Shown one piece after another: positions 32,701 through 47,901 of a stretch of DNA of 64,000 nucleotides. The notes beneath the pieces were generated by a model. It searched no databases. It was not told the DNA's origin and saw only the letters and a list, made by a program, of their open reading frames with translations. Source of the DNA: Mesobacillus sp. S13 (lineage in GTDB: Bacteria > Bacillota > Bacilli > Bacillales > Cytobacillaceae); NCBI RefSeq assembly GCF_020422885.1, contig NZ_CP084622.1:104001-168000 (forward strand). The letters run 5' to 3'. Numbering within the stretch: the first letter of the stretch is position 1; each line of letters opens with the position of its first letter. The position numbers and the translations under genes are program-made.

Positions 32701-33399
32701 GCTGTCATCTCTGAATTGGAAGGTGTCGTAGTCGGCATCAACGAAGGAAAAGACCGTCAGCAGGAAATCGTGATCCAGGGTGAAATCGAAAGCCGTACTT
32801 ACAACGCGCCATACACAGCTCGCTTGAAAGTGGCTGTGAATGACCATGTAGAACGCGGTCAGGAACTCACTGAAGGTTCAATCGACCCTAAGGAACTATT
32901 AAGAGTCAAAGATGTTCAGTCTGTACAGGAATACTTATTGAAAGAAGTTCAAAAAGTATACCGTATGCAGGGTGTTGAAATCGGCGACAAGCACGTTGAA
33001 GTAATGGTGCGCCAGATGATGCGCAAAATCAGGGTGATTGACGCTGGTGAAACAGATGTACTTCCAGGCACATTGCTTGAGATCCATCAGTTCACCGACG
33101 CCAACCGCAAAGCACTTCTTGAAGGCAAAATGCCGGCAACAGGACGTCCAGTATTGCTTGGTATTACTAAAGCATCACTTGAGACGGATTCATTCCTGTC
33201 TGCAGCATCCTTCCAGGAAACAACAAGAGTGCTTACAGATGCTGCAATCAAAGGCAAGCGCGATGAGCTTCTCGGCCTGAAAGAAAATGTTATCATCGGT
33301 AAACTTGTTCCAGCTGGAACTGGTATGCAGCGATACAGAAGAGCTGAACCAATCTCAACGGAAGAAGAAAATGCCGAAGATGCGATCACTGTAGAATAA
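29797..33399 (+). CDS. rpoC: RpoC, RNA polymerase beta' subunit
   Basis: 1200 residues. Zinc-binding [20 protein letters not shown] at the N-terminus, catalytic magnesium loop NADFDGDQM, trigger loop/bridge region with [19 protein letters not shown] and [20 protein letters not shown], and the second zinc site DDCGTDRG ... [16 protein letters not shown] start after GGGAGGTAGG, giving the conserved [17 protein letters not shown]. Followed by a terminator. Confidence 0.98.
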   Translation: MLDVNNFEYMKIGLASPDKIRSWSFGEVKKPETINYRTLKPEKDGLFCERIFGPTKDWECHCGKYKRVRYKGVVCDRCGVEVTRAKVRRERMGHIELAAPVSHIWYFKGIPSRMGLVLDMSPRALEEVIYFASYVVTETGDTALEKKQLLSEKEYRAYREKYGNKFQAAMGAEAIKKLLSDIDLDKEADMLKEELRTAQGQRRTRAIKRLEVVEAFRGSGNEPSWMILDVLPVIPPELRPMVQLDGGRFATSDLNDLYRRVINRNNRLKRLLDLGAPSIIVQNEKRMLQEAVDALIDNGRRGRPVTGPGNRPLKSLSHMLKGKQGRFRQNLLGKRVDYSGRSVIVVGPNLHMYQCGLPKEMALELFKPFVMKELVQKGLAHNIKSAKRKIERVQPEVWDVLEDVIKEHPVLLNRAPTLHRLGIQAFEPTLVEGRAIRLHPLVCTAYNADFDGDQMAVHVPLSAEAQAEARLLMLAAQNILNPKDGKPVVTPSQDMVLGNYYLTLEREAAVGEGMVFKDTNEALIAYQNGYVHLHTRIAVAAASLGNQTFTEEQNGQLLITTVGKLIFNEILPASFPYINEPSKENLEEKTPEKYFVEKGADVKEVIKSMPLVDPFKKKILGNIIAEVFKKFKITETSKMLDRMKGLGFTYSTKAGITVGVADIVVLKEKQEIISEAQTKVDNVLKQFRRGLITEDERYDRVISIWSQAKDNIQAKLMKSLDNSNPIFMMSDSGARGNASNFTQLAGMRGLMANPAGRIIELPIKSSFREGLTVLEYFISTHGARKGLADTALKTADSGYLTRRLVDVAQDVIVREDDCGTDRGLFIKSLKDGTEVIEPLEERLIGRYARKAIKHPETKAVIVPENGLITEDLAVEVTEAGIEEVWIRSAFTCNTRHGVCKKCYGRNLATGQEVEVGEAVGIIAAQSIGEPGTQLTMRTFHTGGVAGDDITQGLPRIQELFEARNPKGQAVISELEGVVVGINEGKDRQQEIVIQGEIESRTYNAPYTARLKVAVNDHVERGQELTEGSIDPKELLRVKDVQSVQEYLLKEVQKVYRMQGVEIGDKHVEVMVRQMMRKIRVIDAGETDVLPGTLLEIHQFTDANRKALLEGKMPATGRPVLLGITKASLETDSFLSAASFQETTRVLTDAAIKGKRDELLGLKENVIIGKLVPAGTGMQRYRRAEPISTEEENAEDAITVE

Positions 33400-33404
33400 A
33401 ATAA

Positions 33405-33446
33405 GAGCGCGGTGCTCTCTGCTATGGCAGAAAGTGCCGCCTTTTT
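33405..33446 (+). terminator. Terminator after rpoC
   Basis: Nested stem GCGG ... CTGC-TATG-GCAG ... CCGC, ending in CTTTTT. Closes the rpoB-rpoC unit 6 nt after the rpoC stop. Confidence 0.85.
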
Positions 33447-33510
33447 AAAGAAAATAGATTGTTTCTATGAATAAAAACAACATTCTAGCGAAAAAAGTTT
33501 TTCAATGTTG

Positions 33511-33539
33511 TTGACATCCCTTGCACTAAGTGTTAATAT
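33511..33539 (+). promoter_or_regulatory. rplGB-rpsL-rpsG-fusA promoter
   Basis: TTGACA at 33511-33516, 17-bp spacer, TAATAT at 33534-33539. The sequence AAGTGTTAATATTTCA around the -10 also occurs at the rplK promoter. Confidence 0.85.
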
Positions 33540-33580
33540 TTCAAAGGTGCTCCTATTTACCGGTTACTTTGGAGGATTTC

Positions 33581-34353
<773 letters not shown>

Positions 34354-34393
34354 TAAACAAAACTATTAACCCTTTTTGAAAGGAGGAAATTAC

Positions 34394-34864
34394 ATGCCAC
34401 GTAAAGGTCCAGTTGCAAAGAGAGACGTATTGCCGGATCCGATTTATAACTCAAAGCTTATCACTCGCCTGATCAACAAAATGATGATCGATGGTAAGAG
34501 AGGTAAATCACAAAAGATCCTTTATTCAGCTTTTGATATCATTCGTGAGCGTTCAGGCAAAGAGCCAATTGAAGTATTCGACGCAGCTCTTAAGAACATC
34601 ATGCCTGTTCTAGAAGTAAAAGCACGCCGTGTAGGTGGAGCAAACTATCAAGTACCAGTTGAGGTGCGTGCAGACCGCCGTACAACACTTGGTCTTCGTT
34701 GGTTGGTAAACTACTCACGTCTTCGTGGGGAAAAGACAATGGAAGAGCGTCTTGCTAACGAAATTCTTGACGCTGCTAACAACACTGGTGCTTCTGTTAA
34801 GAAGCGCGAAGATACACACAAAATGGCGGAAGCAAACAAAGCATTCGCTCACTATCGTTGGTAG
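34394..34864 (+). CDS. rpsG: 30S ribosomal protein S7
   Basis: 156 residues, the family length. 16S rRNA assembly initiator. Signature [20 protein letters not shown], then [12 protein letters not shown] 34394 after GAAAGGAGG. Confidence 0.98.
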   Translation: MPRKGPVAKRDVLPDPIYNSKLITRLINKMMIDGKRGKSQKILYSAFDIIRERSGKEPIEVFDAALKNIMPVLEVKARRVGGANYQVPVEVRADRRTTLGLRWLVNYSRLRGEKTMEERLANEILDAANNTGASVKKREDTHKMAEANKAFAHYRW

Positions 34865-34912
34865 AATTACCTTCAATCTAAAAACACTCATACTAGGAAG
34901 GAGAAAGACCAA

Positions 34913-36991
34913 ATGGCAAGAGAGTTCTCCTTAGAAAAAACTCGTAATATTGGAATCATGGCTCACATTGATGCTGGTAAAACAACAACAACTGAGCGTG
35001 TTCTTTATTATACTGGCCGTATTCACAAAATCGGCGAAACACACGAAGGTGCTTCTCAAATGGACTGGATGGAGCAGGAACAAGAGCGTGGAATCACGAT
35101 CACTTCTGCTGCAACAACAGCTTCATGGAAAGAACACCGCGTAAACATCATCGATACACCAGGACACGTAGACTTCACTGTTGAAGTTGAACGTTCACTG
35201 CGTGTACTTGATGGTGCAGTAGCAGTACTTGACGCACAGTCAGGTGTTGAGCCTCAAACAGAAACAGTTTGGCGCCAGGCTACTACTTATGGAGTTCCAC
35301 GTGTAGTATTCGTTAATAAAATGGATAAGCTAGGCGCGGACTTCCTATACTCAGTATCAACTATCCATGATCGCCTTCAAGCGAACGCTCACCCGATCCA
35401 ACTTCCGATCGGTGCTGAAGATGAGTTCGAAGCAATCATCGACTTAGTTGAAATGAGAGCTATTTTCTACGGTAATGACCTTGGAACAGAGATCACTGTT
35501 GGGGAAATTCCTGAAGAATATATGGAAAAAGCTGAAGAGTACCGTGAAAAGCTAGTCGAAGCGGTAGCTGAGCTTGACGAAGAACTTATGGAAAAATACC
35601 TTGGCGGAGAAGAGCTTACAGTCGAAGAGATCAAAGCTGCTATCCGTAAAGGTACTACAAATGTTGAATTCTACCCAGTTATCTGTGGTTCAGCATTCAA
35701 AAACAAAGGTGTTCAGCTAATGCTTGACGCTGTAATCGACTACCTTCCATCTCCATTGGATGTACCTGCGATCCAGGGCCATCTTCCGGACACTGAAGAT
35801 GTGGTTGAGCGTCACTCTGACGACAACGAGCCGTTCTCTGCTCTTGCGTTTAAAGTTATGACTGACCCTTATGTTGGTAAATTAACATTCTTCCGCGTTT
35901 ACTCTGGTACTCTTGATTCTGGTTCTTATGTCCAGAACTCAACTAAAGGAAAGCGTGAACGTATCGGACGTATCCTCCAGATGCACGCGAACAGCCGTCA
36001 GGAAATCTCAACGGTTTACGCTGGTGACATCGCTGCAGCTGTTGGTCTGAAAGATACAACTACTGGTGACACTCTATGTGACGAAAAGTCTCTAGTTATT
36101 CTTGAGTCCATGCAGTTCCCAGAGCCTGTAATCCAGTTATCAGTTGAGCCTAAGTCAAAAGCTGACCAGGACAAAATGACAACTGCATTGCAAAAACTTC
36201 AAGAAGAAGATCCAACATTCCGTGCGCATACTGACCAGGAAACTGGACAAGTTATCATCGCTGGAATGGGTGAGCTTCACCTTGATATCATCGTTGACCG
36301 TATGCGTCGTGAATTTAAAGTGGAAGCAAACGTTGGTGCACCTCAGGTTGCATACCGTGAAACTTTCCGTGAATCAGCTTCTGTTGAAGGTAAATTCGCA
36401 CGTCAGTCCGGTGGACGTGGTCAGTTCGGACACGTTTGGATCGAGTTCTCTCCAAACGAAGAAGGAAAAGGGTTCGAGTTCGAGAATGGAATCGTCGGTG
36501 GTGTAGTTCCACGTGAATACATCCCAGCGGTACAGGCTGGTCTTGAAGACGCTCTTGACCGTGGTGTCCTTGCAGGATATCCACTAGTTGACATCAAAGC
36601 AAGACTATTCGATGGTTCTTACCACGATGTTGACTCCTCTGAAATGGCGTTTAAGATCGCTGCTTCAATGGCACTTAAGAATGCTGCTTCTAAGTGTAAG
36701 CCAGTTATCCTTGAGCCTGTCATGAGGGTTGAAGTTGTTATCCCTGAAGAATATCTTGGAGATATCATGGGTATGATTACTGCTCGTCGCGGACGCGTCG
36801 AAGGTATGGATGCTCGTGGTAACGCACAAGTTGTTCGTGCGATGGTTCCACTTTCAGAAATGTTCGGTTATGCAACTGCTCTTCGTTCAAGCACACAAGG
36901 ACGCGGTGTATTCTCAATGCACTTCGACCACTACGAAGAAGTTCCTAAATCTGTTTCTGAAGAAATCATCAAAAAAAATAAAGGTGAATAA
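34913..36991 (+). CDS. fusA: Elongation factor G
   Basis: 692 residues. Translocase GTPase. G1 [11 protein letters not shown]2 [12 protein letters not shown]3 DTPGHVDF, G4 NKMDKLGAD, all intact, followed by domains II-V (domain IV with [14 protein letters not shown]-terminal [15 protein letters not shown]). AGGAAGGAGA upstream. Same operon as rpsL and rpsG. Confidence 0.98.
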   Translation: MAREFSLEKTRNIGIMAHIDAGKTTTTERVLYYTGRIHKIGETHEGASQMDWMEQEQERGITITSAATTASWKEHRVNIIDTPGHVDFTVEVERSLRVLDGAVAVLDAQSGVEPQTETVWRQATTYGVPRVVFVNKMDKLGADFLYSVSTIHDRLQANAHPIQLPIGAEDEFEAIIDLVEMRAIFYGNDLGTEITVGEIPEEYMEKAEEYREKLVEAVAELDEELMEKYLGGEELTVEEIKAAIRKGTTNVEFYPVICGSAFKNKGVQLMLDAVIDYLPSPLDVPAIQGHLPDTEDVVERHSDDNEPFSALAFKVMTDPYVGKLTFFRVYSGTLDSGSYVQNSTKGKRERIGRILQMHANSRQEISTVYAGDIAAAVGLKDTTTGDTLCDEKSLVILESMQFPEPVIQLSVEPKSKADQDKMTTALQKLQEEDPTFRAHTDQETGQVIIAGMGELHLDIIVDRMRREFKVEANVGAPQVAYRETFRESASVEGKFARQSGGRGQFGHVWIEFSPNEEGKGFEFENGIVGGVVPREYIPAVQAGLEDALDRGVLAGYPLVDIKARLFDGSYHDVDSSEMAFKIAASMALKNAASKCKPVILEPVMRVEVVIPEEYLGDIMGMITARRGRVEGMDARGNAQVVRAMVPLSEMFGYATALRSSTQGRGVFSMHFDHYEEVPKSVSEEIIKKNKGE

Positions 36992-37038
36992 TTGATTTTC
37001 ACCTATTAATCAAGTATAACTACTAATGTAAGCATAAC

Positions 37039-37068
37039 GCTGTGAAATAGGGGAACTTATTTCACAGC
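37039..37068 (+). other. Perfect hairpin between fusA and tufA
   Basis: GCTGTGAAATA (37039-37049) and TATTTCACAGC (37058-37068) form an 11-bp perfect stem with loop GGGGAACT. The following bases are A-rich, not T-rich, so it is not a normal terminator. It lies in the tufA leader, 48 nt before the start. Confidence 0.7.
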
Positions 37069-37115
37069 ACATTAAAATATACTTAATTTGCATATATTAA
37101 AGGAGGATTTTTCTA

Positions 37116-38303
37116 ATGGGAAAAGCTAAATTCGATCGTTCGAAGCCACACGTTAACATTGGTACAATTGGTCACGTTGACCATGGTAAAACTACTCTAA
37201 CAGCTGCTATCACTACTGTACTTTCTAAGGTAGGCGGCGGTGAAGCACGCGGATATGACCAAATCGACGCAGCTCCTGAAGAGCGCGAGCGTGGTATCAC
37301 AATCTCTACTGCACACGTTGAGTACGAAACTGCTACTCGCCACTATGCACACGTTGACTGCCCAGGACACGCTGACTATGTTAAGAACATGATCACTGGT
37401 GCTGCTCAAATGGACGGCGGAATCCTAGTTGTTTCTGCAGCTGATGGCCCAATGCCACAAACTCGTGAGCACATCCTGCTTTCTCGTCAGGTAGGCGTAC
37501 CTTTCCTTGTTGTTTTCATGAACAAGTGTGATATGGTTGACGACGAAGAACTTCTTGAATTGGTAGAAATGGAAGTACGTGACCTTCTTTCTGAATACGA
37601 ATTCCCTGGCGATGACATTCCAGTTATCAAAGGTTCTGCTCTAAGAGCCCTTGAAGGTGCTCCTGAGTGGGAAGAAAAAATCACTGAGCTTATGGCTGCA
37701 GTTGATGAGTACATCCCAACACCAACACGTGACACTGAAAAGCCATTCATGATGCCTGTTGAGGACGTTTTCTCAATCACTGGCCGTGGAACAGTTGCTA
37801 CAGGACGTGTTGAGCGTGGACAAGTTAAAGTCGGTGACGTAATCGAAATCATCGGTATGACTGAAGAGCCAAAATCAACTACTGTAACAGGTGTTGAAAT
37901 GTTCCGTAAGCTTCTTGACTATGCAGAAGCTGGAGACAACATCGGTGCACTTCTTCGTGGGGTAGCTCGTGAAGATATCCAACGTGGTCAAGTACTTGCT
38001 AAGCCAGGTTCTGTTAAGCCACACACAAAGTTCAAAGCTGAAGTATACGTTCTTTCAAAAGAAGAAGGTGGACGTCACACTCCATTCTTCACAAACTACC
38101 GTCCACAGTTCTACTTCCGTACAACTGATGTAACTGGTATTTGTAACCTTCCTGAAGGCGTAGAAATGGTTATGCCTGGCGACAACATCGAAATGACTGT
38201 TGAACTAATCGCTCCAATCGCTATCGAAGAAGGAACTAAGTTCTCAATTCGTGAAGGCGGCCGTACAGTAGGCGCTGGCGTAGTTGCGACTATCCAAGAG
38301 TAA
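37116..38303 (+). CDS. tufA: Elongation factor Tu
   Basis: 395 residues. Delivers aminoacyl-tRNA. G1 [11 protein letters not shown]2 RGITIST, G3 DCPGHADY, G4 NKCDMVDD, and the domain II/III boundary are complete; GGRHTPFF lies in the tRNA-binding part. AAAGGAGG upstream. Strong codon bias. Closed by a strong terminator. Confidence 0.98.
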   Translation: MGKAKFDRSKPHVNIGTIGHVDHGKTTLTAAITTVLSKVGGGEARGYDQIDAAPEERERGITISTAHVEYETATRHYAHVDCPGHADYVKNMITGAAQMDGGILVVSAADGPMPQTREHILLSRQVGVPFLVVFMNKCDMVDDEELLELVEMEVRDLLSEYEFPGDDIPVIKGSALRALEGAPEWEEKITELMAAVDEYIPTPTRDTEKPFMMPVEDVFSITGRGTVATGRVERGQVKVGDVIEIIGMTEEPKSTTVTGVEMFRKLLDYAEAGDNIGALLRGVAREDIQRGQVLAKPGSVKPHTKFKAEVYVLSKEEGGRHTPFFTNYRPQFYFRTTDVTGICNLPEGVEMVMPGDNIEMTVELIAPIAIEEGTKFSIREGGRTVGAGVVATIQE

Positions 38304-38322
38304 TTTTTAATAAAAACAATGA

Positions 38323-38354
38323 AAGCAGCTGGATGACGATCCAGCTGCTTTTTT
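38323..38354 (+). terminator. Terminator after tufA
   Basis: Perfect 12-bp stem AAGCAGCTGGAT / ATCCAGCTGCTT with loop GACG, then a run of T. Confidence 0.96.
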
Positions 38355-38424
38355 ATATTGTAATAGGTTATATGTTAAACCTTTTTAAAAAAGGTGATTA
38401 TGCTCCTGTTCTTACTATTTAGTC

Positions 38425-38733
38425 CGTTGATAGAGAGAAATAAATAGTTCATGGGCTCATCAAGCATGGATATGTACGGCTAAAGAGTAAACATAATAGT
38501 ATACCGTCACATTTAGAGTGATAATGAACGGATAAAAAAGAAAGCAGAGAAAGTATCACCACATTAAGTGTGATAATTTACGGATAAAAGAGGAACCAGA
38601 GGGACTATCGTCAAATTAAGTTCGTTAATGTGCGGATAAAAAAACCAGAGAGAGTATCGATATATTAGTGGCAGTAATGGTTGGATAAAAGAGTTTCGAA
38701 AGGGATTGTCGTTCAATAAATAAGTCAAGATGA
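38425..38733 (+). repeat. Degenerate 52-bp repeat array between tufA and rpsJ
   Basis: Units start near 38425, 38477, 38529, 38581, 38633 and 38682. The first four steps are exactly 52 bp, the last 49. The best-preserved units begin CGGATAAAA and have a middle part like GTATCACCACATTAAGTGTG. In the unit at 38529, TATCAC and GTGATA form inverted arms; in others the arms are decayed. No coding capacity. The sequence differs from the array at 2787-3306, although the period is the same. Confidence 0.75.
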
Positions 38734-38824
38734 TCAAATTAACTTTTGCTAGGTAACTAAACACTAATTTAGATGTTATGGAAAAGCTGTTAACCTTATT
38801 CCTGGCACACACATAATAATATCC

Positions 38825-38962
38825 TTACTCAAAAATCAAATCAGTTCCTTCTATAATATATGTAAATTCAAATCGCTGCATGTTTTTCTCCCGATTCATA
38901 ACCCCGAGCATTACAGGAATTATTTTCTCCTCGTCCAAATAGTTAGAAATCTCTTTCCCCAC
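38825..38962 (-). pseudogene. Possible gene remnant on the minus strand between tufA and rpsJ
   Basis: A minus-strand frame is open from about 39010 to a stop at 38825. It encodes a protein-like C-terminus that includes QVGKEISNYLDEEKIIPVML and FEFTYIIEGTDLIFE. The only plausible starts are a GTG at 38962 or ATGs further in, and none has a ribosome binding site. Composition looks coding (a mixed amphipathic protein end), so I read it as the tail of a decayed gene. I do not recognise it. Confidence 0.3.
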
Positions 38963-39032
38963 TTGTAAAATACGAATGCGCCCGCTATAATAGTAAAAGT
39001 GTGTTGAACATAATTAAAAAGCGGAATACTTC

Positions 39033-39061
39033 TTGCATTTGGGTTATGTTTTATGTATAAT
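39033..39061 (+). promoter_or_regulatory. S10 operon promoter
   Basis: TTGCAT at 39033-39038, 17-bp spacer, TATAAT at 39056-39061, preceded by an AT-rich stretch. A 125-nt leader follows before rpsJ, containing the arms CACACCC / GAGTGTG near 39103-39137. Confidence 0.85.
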
Positions 39062-39168
39062 AGACAATGTTGGTCTTTGACTGCGATGATGCGAAAGGTT
39101 GCTGACACACCCGGCCGCTTTGCCATGGCGAGTGTGTGGGAAATTTTCGCGGAGAATGTCTATTTTAA

Positions 39169-39501
<333 letters not shown>

Positions 39502-39538
39502 TAAATAAACATTATAATTCACAGGAGGTGTGACTGAA

Positions 39539-40168
39539 ATGACCAAAGGAATCTTAGGAAGAAAGATCGGTATGACTCAAGTATTTGCTGAAAACGGCGA
39601 CCTTATCCCGGTTACTGTGGTAGAAGCTTCTCCAAACGTAGTGCTTCAAGTGAAATCTGTTGAGACAGATGGCTACGAAGCAATCCAGCTTGGCTTTGAA
39701 GACAAGCGCGAAAAGCTTTCTAACAAACCGGAAAAAGGCCACGCTTCAAAGGCAAACACTGCTCCTAAGCGCTTCGTAAAAGAATTCAACGGAGTCGATG
39801 TAGCAGGATATGAAGTTGGTCAGGAAGTCAAAGTTGATATTTTCGCAGAAGGCGATATCGTAGATGTTACAGGAATCTCAAAGGGTAAAGGTTTCCAAGG
39901 TGCTATCAAGCGTCACGGACAATCTCGCGGACCAATGGCTCACGGTTCTCGTTACCACCGCCGCCCTGGTTCAATGGGTCCTGTTGCTCCAAACCGCGTA
40001 TTCAAAGGTAAACTATTACCTGGACGCATGGGCGGAGAGCAGATCACTGTTCAAAACCTGCAAATCGTTCAAGTTGACACAGAGCGTAACCTGCTTCTTA
40101 TCAAAGGAAACGTTCCTGGTGCTAGAAAAGCCCTTCTAAAAATCAAAGGTGCTGTAAAAGCTAAGTAA
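39539..40168 (+). CDS. rplC: 50S ribosomal protein L3
   Basis: 209 residues. Initiates 50S assembly and reaches the peptidyl-transferase centre through its loop ([15 protein letters not shown]). ATG 39539 lies 9 nt after AGGAGGTG; the GTG at 39530 is the last base group of that site and is rejected. Confidence 0.97.
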   Translation: MTKGILGRKIGMTQVFAENGDLIPVTVVEASPNVVLQVKSVETDGYEAIQLGFEDKREKLSNKPEKGHASKANTAPKRFVKEFNGVDVAGYEVGQEVKVDIFAEGDIVDVTGISKGKGFQGAIKRHGQSRGPMAHGSRYHRRPGSMGPVAPNRVFKGKLLPGRMGGEQITVQNLQIVQVDTERNLLLIKGNVPGARKALLKIKGAVKAK

Positions 40169-40194
40169 TTTTTACAGGAAAGGAGGAAATAAGA

Positions 40195-40818
40195 ATGCCT
40201 AAAGTAGCATTATTCAACCAAACTGGTTCACAAGTTGGAGAAATCGAACTTAACGATTCAGTATTTGGTATTGAGCCTAACAACCACGTAATGTTCGAAG
40301 CAGTAGTAATGCAGAGAGCTTCATTACGTCAGGGAACTCATAAAACTAAAATTCGTTCTGAAGTAGCGGGCGGTGGACGTAAGCCGTGGAAACAAAAAGG
40401 AACTGGACGCGCGCGTCAAGGTTCTATCCGTTCTCCACAATGGCGCGGTGGCGGTACTGTATTTGGACCAGTTCCACGCAGCTACAGCTATAAATTGCCT
40501 AAGAAAGTTCGTCGTTTAGCGATCAAATCTGCTTTATCATCAAAAGTACAATCTGAAAATATCTTTGTTCTTGAAAGCCTTGCTTTTGAAGCTCCAAAGA
40601 CAAAGGAATTCAAAAACGTACTTAGCGGTCTTTCTGTTAACACGAAAGCATTGATCGTAACAGCAGGTCTTGAAGAGAACGTAGCACTTTCAGCACGTAA
40701 CATCCCAGGAGTAACTGTTGTTACTGCAGACGGAATCAACGTATTGGATGTTCTAAATCATGACAAGCTGATCATGACAAAAGCAGCTGTTGAAAAAGTA
40801 GAGGAGGTGCTTGCATAA
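40195..40818 (+). CDS. rplD: 50S ribosomal protein L4
   Basis: 207 residues. Lines the exit tunnel with the loop [28 protein letters not shown] upstream. Its stop overlaps the rplW start by one base (TAATG). Confidence 0.98.
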   Translation: MPKVALFNQTGSQVGEIELNDSVFGIEPNNHVMFEAVVMQRASLRQGTHKTKIRSEVAGGGRKPWKQKGTGRARQGSIRSPQWRGGGTVFGPVPRSYSYKLPKKVRRLAIKSALSSKVQSENIFVLESLAFEAPKTKEFKNVLSGLSVNTKALIVTAGLEENVALSARNIPGVTVVTADGINVLDVLNHDKLIMTKAAVEKVEEVLA

Positions 40819-41102
40819 TGGATGCACGCGATATCATTAAGCGCCCCGTTATTACAGAACGTTCTTCTGATCTAATGGCTGAGAAGAAGTACACTTTCGA
40901 AGTTGATACAAGAGCGAACAAAACTCAAGTTAAAGATGCTATTCAAACTATTTTCGGCGTAAACGTTGAAAAAGTTAACATCATGAACTACAAAGGTAAG
41001 TTCAAGCGTATGGGCAAGTTCGGCGGATACACAAACAAGCGTCGTAAAGCTATCGTTAAACTTACTCAAGACAGCAAAGAAATCGAATTCTTCGAAGTAT
41101 AA
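40818..41102 (+). CDS. rplW: 50S ribosomal protein L23
   Basis: 94 residues. Docking site for trigger factor and SRP at the tunnel exit. Begins [15 protein letters not shown]; the loop [20 protein letters not shown] is present. Coupled to rplD by a one-base stop/start overlap, with GAGGAGGTG inside the rplD end. Confidence 0.97.
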   Translation: MDARDIIKRPVITERSSDLMAEKKYTFEVDTRANKTQVKDAIQTIFGVNVEKVNIMNYKGKFKRMGKFGGYTNKRRKAIVKLTQDSKEIEFFEV

Positions 41103-41113
41103 TAATCCAATAA

Positions 41114-41962
<849 letters not shown>

Positions 41963-42019
41963 CGGGATTGATCTACGGTTCACGGGAACCGTAGCGCAAT
42001 CACGAAGGGAGGTTCAATC

Positions 42020-42298
42020 ATGGGTCGTAGCTTAAAAAAAGGACCTTTTGTTGATGAGCACTTAATCACAAAGATCGAAAAGTTAAATGAAACTGAAGCG
42101 AAGAAAGTTGTTAAAACTTGGTCTCGCCGTTCAACGATCTTCCCACAATTCATCGGACACACGATTGCTGTCTACGATGGTCGCAAACATGTACCTGTTT
42201 ATGTCACTGAAGACATGGTAGGCCACAAGCTTGGAGAATTCGCTCCAACTCGTACTTACAAAGGACATGGTAATGACGATAAGAAAACAAGACGTTAA
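42020..42298 (+). CDS. rpsS: 30S ribosomal protein S19
   Basis: 92 residues. 30S head protein next to S13. [20 protein letters not shown] and the signature [17 protein letters not shown] are present. The spacer from rplB (57 nt) holds a short inverted repeat CTACGGTTC / GGAACCGTAG (41972-41994), no T-run. Confidence 0.98.
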   Translation: MGRSLKKGPFVDEHLITKIEKLNETEAKKVVKTWSRRSTIFPQFIGHTIAVYDGRKHVPVYVTEDMVGHKLGEFAPTRTYKGHGNDDKKTRR

Positions 42299-42316
42299 TG
42301 AGAGGAGGGCATCCAA

Positions 42317-42658
42317 ATGCAAGCTAAAGCTGTTGCAAGAACAGTTCGTATTGCTCCTCGTAAAGCTCGCTTAGTTCTAGATTTAATTCGAGGAAAGCAA
42401 GTTGGTGAAGCAGTTGCTATCTTAAACCTTACCCCTAAGGCAGCTTCTCCAATCGTAGAAAAAGTGTTGAAATCTGCATTAGCGAACGCAGAGCACAACT
42501 ATGAGATGGATGTTAATAACCTTGTCGTATCCGAAGCTTACGCTAACGAAGGACCAACGTTGAAACGTTTCCGTCCACGTGCTATGGGCCGTGCAAGTGC
42601 AATTAACAAACGTACTAGCCATATTACAATCGTTTTATCAGAAAAGAAGGAGGGATAA
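42317..42658 (+). CDS. rplV: 50S ribosomal protein L22
   Basis: 113 residues. Its tunnel hairpin ([19 protein letters not shown]) is intact, with no macrolide-resistance deletion visible. GAGAGGAGGG upstream. Confidence 0.98.
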   Translation: MQAKAVARTVRIAPRKARLVLDLIRGKQVGEAVAILNLTPKAASPIVEKVLKSALANAEHNYEMDVNNLVVSEAYANEGPTLKRFRPRAMGRASAINKRTSHITIVLSEKKEG

Positions 42659-42661
42659 TCA

Positions 42662-43944
<1,283 letters not shown>

Positions 43945-43963
43945 TTGAGAGGAGGTTCTCACA

Positions 43964-44227
43964 ATGAGTGAACGCAACCAACGCAAAGTTTATACTGGAC
44001 GCGTAGTATCTGACAAGATGGACAAAACTGTTACTGTTCTTGTTGAAACTTACAAAAAGCATCCTTTATACGGCAAGCGTGTAAAATACTCTAAGAAATT
44101 CAAAGCTCATGATGAGCAAAACGAGGCAAAAATCGGCGACGTAGTACGTATCATGGAAACTCGTCCGCTATCTGCCACAAAACGTTTCCGCCTTGTAGAA
44201 GTGGTGGAAAAAGCTGTTATTATCTAA
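43964..44227 (+). CDS. rpsQ: 30S ribosomal protein S17
   Basis: 87 residues, OB fold. [17 protein letters not shown] and the signature [29 protein letters not shown] upstream. Confidence 0.98.
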   Translation: MSERNQRKVYTGRVVSDKMDKTVTVLVETYKKHPLYGKRVKYSKKFKAHDEQNEAKIGDVVRIMETRPLSATKRFRLVEVVEKAVII

Positions 44228-44240
44228 TTGTTCGGATTAA

Positions 44241-44636
<396 letters not shown>

Positions 44637-44670
44637 TCTATTTCAAATGCCTTTAAGGAGGTGCACACAG

Positions 44671-44982
44671 ATGCATGTAAAAAAAGGTGACAAAGTAATG
44701 GTCATCTCTGGTAAGGACAAAGGCAAAACAGGGATCATCCTTGAAGCTTATCCAAAGCAAAGCCGCGTTCTTGTTGAAGGAATCAATATCGTGAAAAAAC
44801 ACGCTAAGCCTTCTCAAGTAAATCCACAAGGTGGAATCTTGAACCAGGAAGCACCTATCCATGTATCAAACGTAATGCCTGTAGATCCGAAGTCTGGCAA
44901 GCCAACCCGAGTTGGTTACACTGTCGAGAACGGTAAGAAGGTACGCGTTGCTAAAAATTCCGGTGAAGTTCTAGATAAATAG
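44671..44982 (+). CDS. rplX: 50S ribosomal protein L24
   Basis: 103 residues. KOW domain at the start ([18 protein letters not shown]). ATG 44671 after AAGGAGGTG gives the family N-terminus MHVKKGD; the in-frame start at 44647 precedes the ribosome binding site. Confidence 0.97.
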   Translation: MHVKKGDKVMVISGKDKGKTGIILEAYPKQSRVLVEGINIVKKHAKPSQVNPQGGILNQEAPIHVSNVMPVDPKSGKPTRVGYTVENGKKVRVAKNSGEVLDK

Positions 44983-45008
44983 TCTATTGAAGAAGGGAGG
45001 TACAATCG

Positions 45009-45548
45009 ATGAACCGCCTAAAAGAAAAGTTCAACAATGAAATTACTCCTGCTCTAATGAGCAAGTTTAACTACAAGTCAATTATGGAAGTTCCTAAACT
45101 TGAAAAGATCGTAATCAACATGGGTGTAGGTGACGCTGTTGCCAACGCTAAAGCTCTTGATGTTGCAGTTGAGGAATTAGCAACGATCACTGGTCAAAAG
45201 CCAGTTGTGACTCGTGCTAAGAAATCAATCGCTGGCTTCCGCCTTCGTGAAGGTATGCCAATCGGTGCGAAAGTAACACTTCGCGGTGAGCGCATGTACG
45301 AATTCATCGACAAGTTAATTTCAGTATCTTTACCACGTGTACGTGACTTCCGCGGTATCTCTAAGAAGTCTTTCGACGGACGCGGTAACTACACACTTGG
45401 TGTTAAAGAACAGTTAATCTTCCCTGAAATTGATTACGATAAAGTAAATAAAGTACGTGGCATGGACATTGTTATTGTAACGACTGCTAACACTGATGAA
45501 GAAGCTCGTGAACTATTAACACAATACGGAATGCCATTTCAAAAGTAA
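45009..45548 (+). CDS. rplE: 50S ribosomal protein L5
   Basis: 179 residues, family length. Binds 5S r[21 protein letters not shown] and [17 protein letters not shown] are typical. GGGAGG upstream. Confidence 0.98.
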   Translation: MNRLKEKFNNEITPALMSKFNYKSIMEVPKLEKIVINMGVGDAVANAKALDVAVEELATITGQKPVVTRAKKSIAGFRLREGMPIGAKVTLRGERMYEFIDKLISVSLPRVRDFRGISKKSFDGRGNYTLGVKEQLIFPEIDYDKVNKVRGMDIVIVTTANTDEEARELLTQYGMPFQK

Positions 45549-45558
45549 TCTCTAATAA

Positions 45559-45759
<201 letters not shown>

Positions 45760-45789
45760 AACTGAAAGCTCTGGAAGGAGGTAAATTAA

Positions 45790-46188
45790 ATGGTCATGAC
45801 AGATCCGATTGCAGATTTGCTAACTCGTATTCGTAACGCGAATATGGTTCGTCACGAAAAATTAGAAGTACCTGCTTCTAACATTAAAAAAGAAATCGCT
45901 GAGATCCTTAAGCGTGAAGGTTTCGTGCGTGACGTTGAATATATCGAAGACAACAAGCAAGGTATCATCCGTATCTTCTTGAAGTACGGTGCAAACAACG
46001 AGCGTGTTATCACTGGTCTTAAGAGAATCAGTAAGCCAGGACTTCGCGTTTATGCAAAATCAACTGAAGTACCACGCGTACTTAACGGTTTAGGTATTGC
46101 TTTAGTTTCAACTTCAAACGGCGTTTTAACTGACAAAGAAGCTCGCGCTAAGCAAGTGGGCGGAGAAGTTCTAGCATACGTTTGGTAA
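45790..46188 (+). CDS. rpsH: 30S ribosomal protein S8
   Basis: 132 residues, family length. [18 protein letters not shown] start and the C-terminal [20 protein letters not shown] signature. AAGGAGG upstream. In E. coli S8 is the spc operon repressor; no matching mRNA site was sought here. Confidence 0.98.
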   Translation: MVMTDPIADLLTRIRNANMVRHEKLEVPASNIKKEIAEILKREGFVRDVEYIEDNKQGIIRIFLKYGANNERVITGLKRISKPGLRVYAKSTEVPRVLNGLGIALVSTSNGVLTDKEARAKQVGGEVLAYVW

Positions 46189-46220
46189 TAGATTTTTCTG
46201 AATGAATGGAGGTGCAACAA

Positions 46221-46757
46221 ATGTCACGCGTAGGTAAAAAACCAATTGAAATTCCAGCTGGTGTTACTGTTACTCTTGATAACAATCACGTAACAGTAAA
46301 AGGACCAAAAGGTGAATTGTCTCGTACTTTTCACTCTGACATCGAAATCAAGATCGAAGAGAACGTAATCAACATTTCTCGTCCAACTGATAACAAAGAA
46401 CATCGTGCTTTGCACGGAACGACTCGCGCGGTTCTTGCTAACATGGTTGAGGGTGTATCTAAAGGATTCGAAAGAGGTCTTGAGCTAGTAGGTGTCGGTT
46501 ACCGTGCTTCTAAGCAAGGTAACAAGCTTGTACTTAACGTAGGATACTCTCATCCAGTTGAAATCGAGGCAGAAAAAGGCCTTGAAATCGAAGTACCTTC
46601 AAACACTAAGGTGATTGTAAAGGGAACTGACAAAGAGCGTGTTGGCGCATTAGCTGCTAACATCCGTGACGTACGTCCACCAGAGCCTTACAAAGGTAAA
46701 GGTATTCGTTATGAAGGCGAATATGTACGCCGCAAAGAAGGTAAAACAGGTAAGTAA
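46221..46757 (+). CDS. rplF: 50S ribosomal protein L6
   Basis: 178 residues. Two L6 repeats; C-terminal signature [21 protein letters not shown] 46221 after GGAGGTGC gives [15 protein letters not shown]; the in-frame start at 46206 lies before the ribosome binding site. Confidence 0.97.
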   Translation: MSRVGKKPIEIPAGVTVTLDNNHVTVKGPKGELSRTFHSDIEIKIEENVINISRPTDNKEHRALHGTTRAVLANMVEGVSKGFERGLELVGVGYRASKQGNKLVLNVGYSHPVEIEAEKGLEIEVPSNTKVIVKGTDKERVGALAANIRDVRPPEPYKGKGIRYEGEYVRRKEGKTGK

Positions 46758-46789
46758 TGCCGCATAGGTTAACGAAAGGAGTGACGTAA

Positions 46790-47149
46790 ATGATTACGAA
46801 GGCTGATAAAAACGCTACTCGCCGTAAGAGACACGCTCGTGTCCGTGCGAAACTTAGCGGAACTGAAGCTCGTCCTCGTCTAAATGTGTTCCGTTCAAAC
46901 AAGCACATTTATGCTCAATTAATCGACGATGTAAATGGAGTAACTCTAGCGAGTGCTTCTACTTTAGATAAAGAAGTGAACGTTGAAGGCAATAACCTGG
47001 AAGCAGCAAAGCAAATCGGTGAATTGATCGCTAAGCGTGCTGTGGAAAAAGGTTATAAGTCAGTAGTATTTGACCGTGGCGGATACCTCTATCATGGCCG
47101 CATCCAGGCGCTTGCTGATGCTGCCCGCGAAAACGGCTTAGAATTTTAA
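46790..47149 (+). CDS. rplR: 50S ribosomal protein L18
   Basis: 119 residues. 5S rRNA binding. [20 protein letters not shown] at the N-terminus and [20 protein letters not shown] near the end. GAAAGGAG upstream. Confidence 0.98.
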   Translation: MITKADKNATRRKRHARVRAKLSGTEARPRLNVFRSNKHIYAQLIDDVNGVTLASASTLDKEVNVEGNNLEAAKQIGELIAKRAVEKGYKSVVFDRGGYLYHGRIQALADAARENGLEF

Positions 47150-47152
47150 TAG

Positions 47153-47674
<522 letters not shown>

Positions 47675-47687
47675 GGAGGGAAATCAA

Positions 47688-47870
47688 ATGGCTAACAAAT
47701 TAGAAATTACCCTCACTCGCAGCCTGATCGGCCGTCCGCAAGATCAGCGCGAAACAGTTAAGGCTCTTGGGTTACGTAAAATGAACCAAACAGTTGAGCA
47801 ACAAGATAATGCTGCAATCCGCGGCATGATCAACAAAGTTTCTCACCTTGTTACTGTAAACGAAAAATAA
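47688..47870 (+). CDS. rpmD: 50S ribosomal protein L30
   Basis: 60 residues. [20 protein letters not shown] signature and [25 protein letters not shown] upstream, 13 nt after rpsE. Confidence 0.97.
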   Translation: MANKLEITLTRSLIGRPQDQRETVKALGLRKMNQTVEQQDNAAIRGMINKVSHLVTVNEK

Positions 47871-47901
47871 TTTATCCTTTTTAAAATAAGGAGGTGCCAA
47901 C

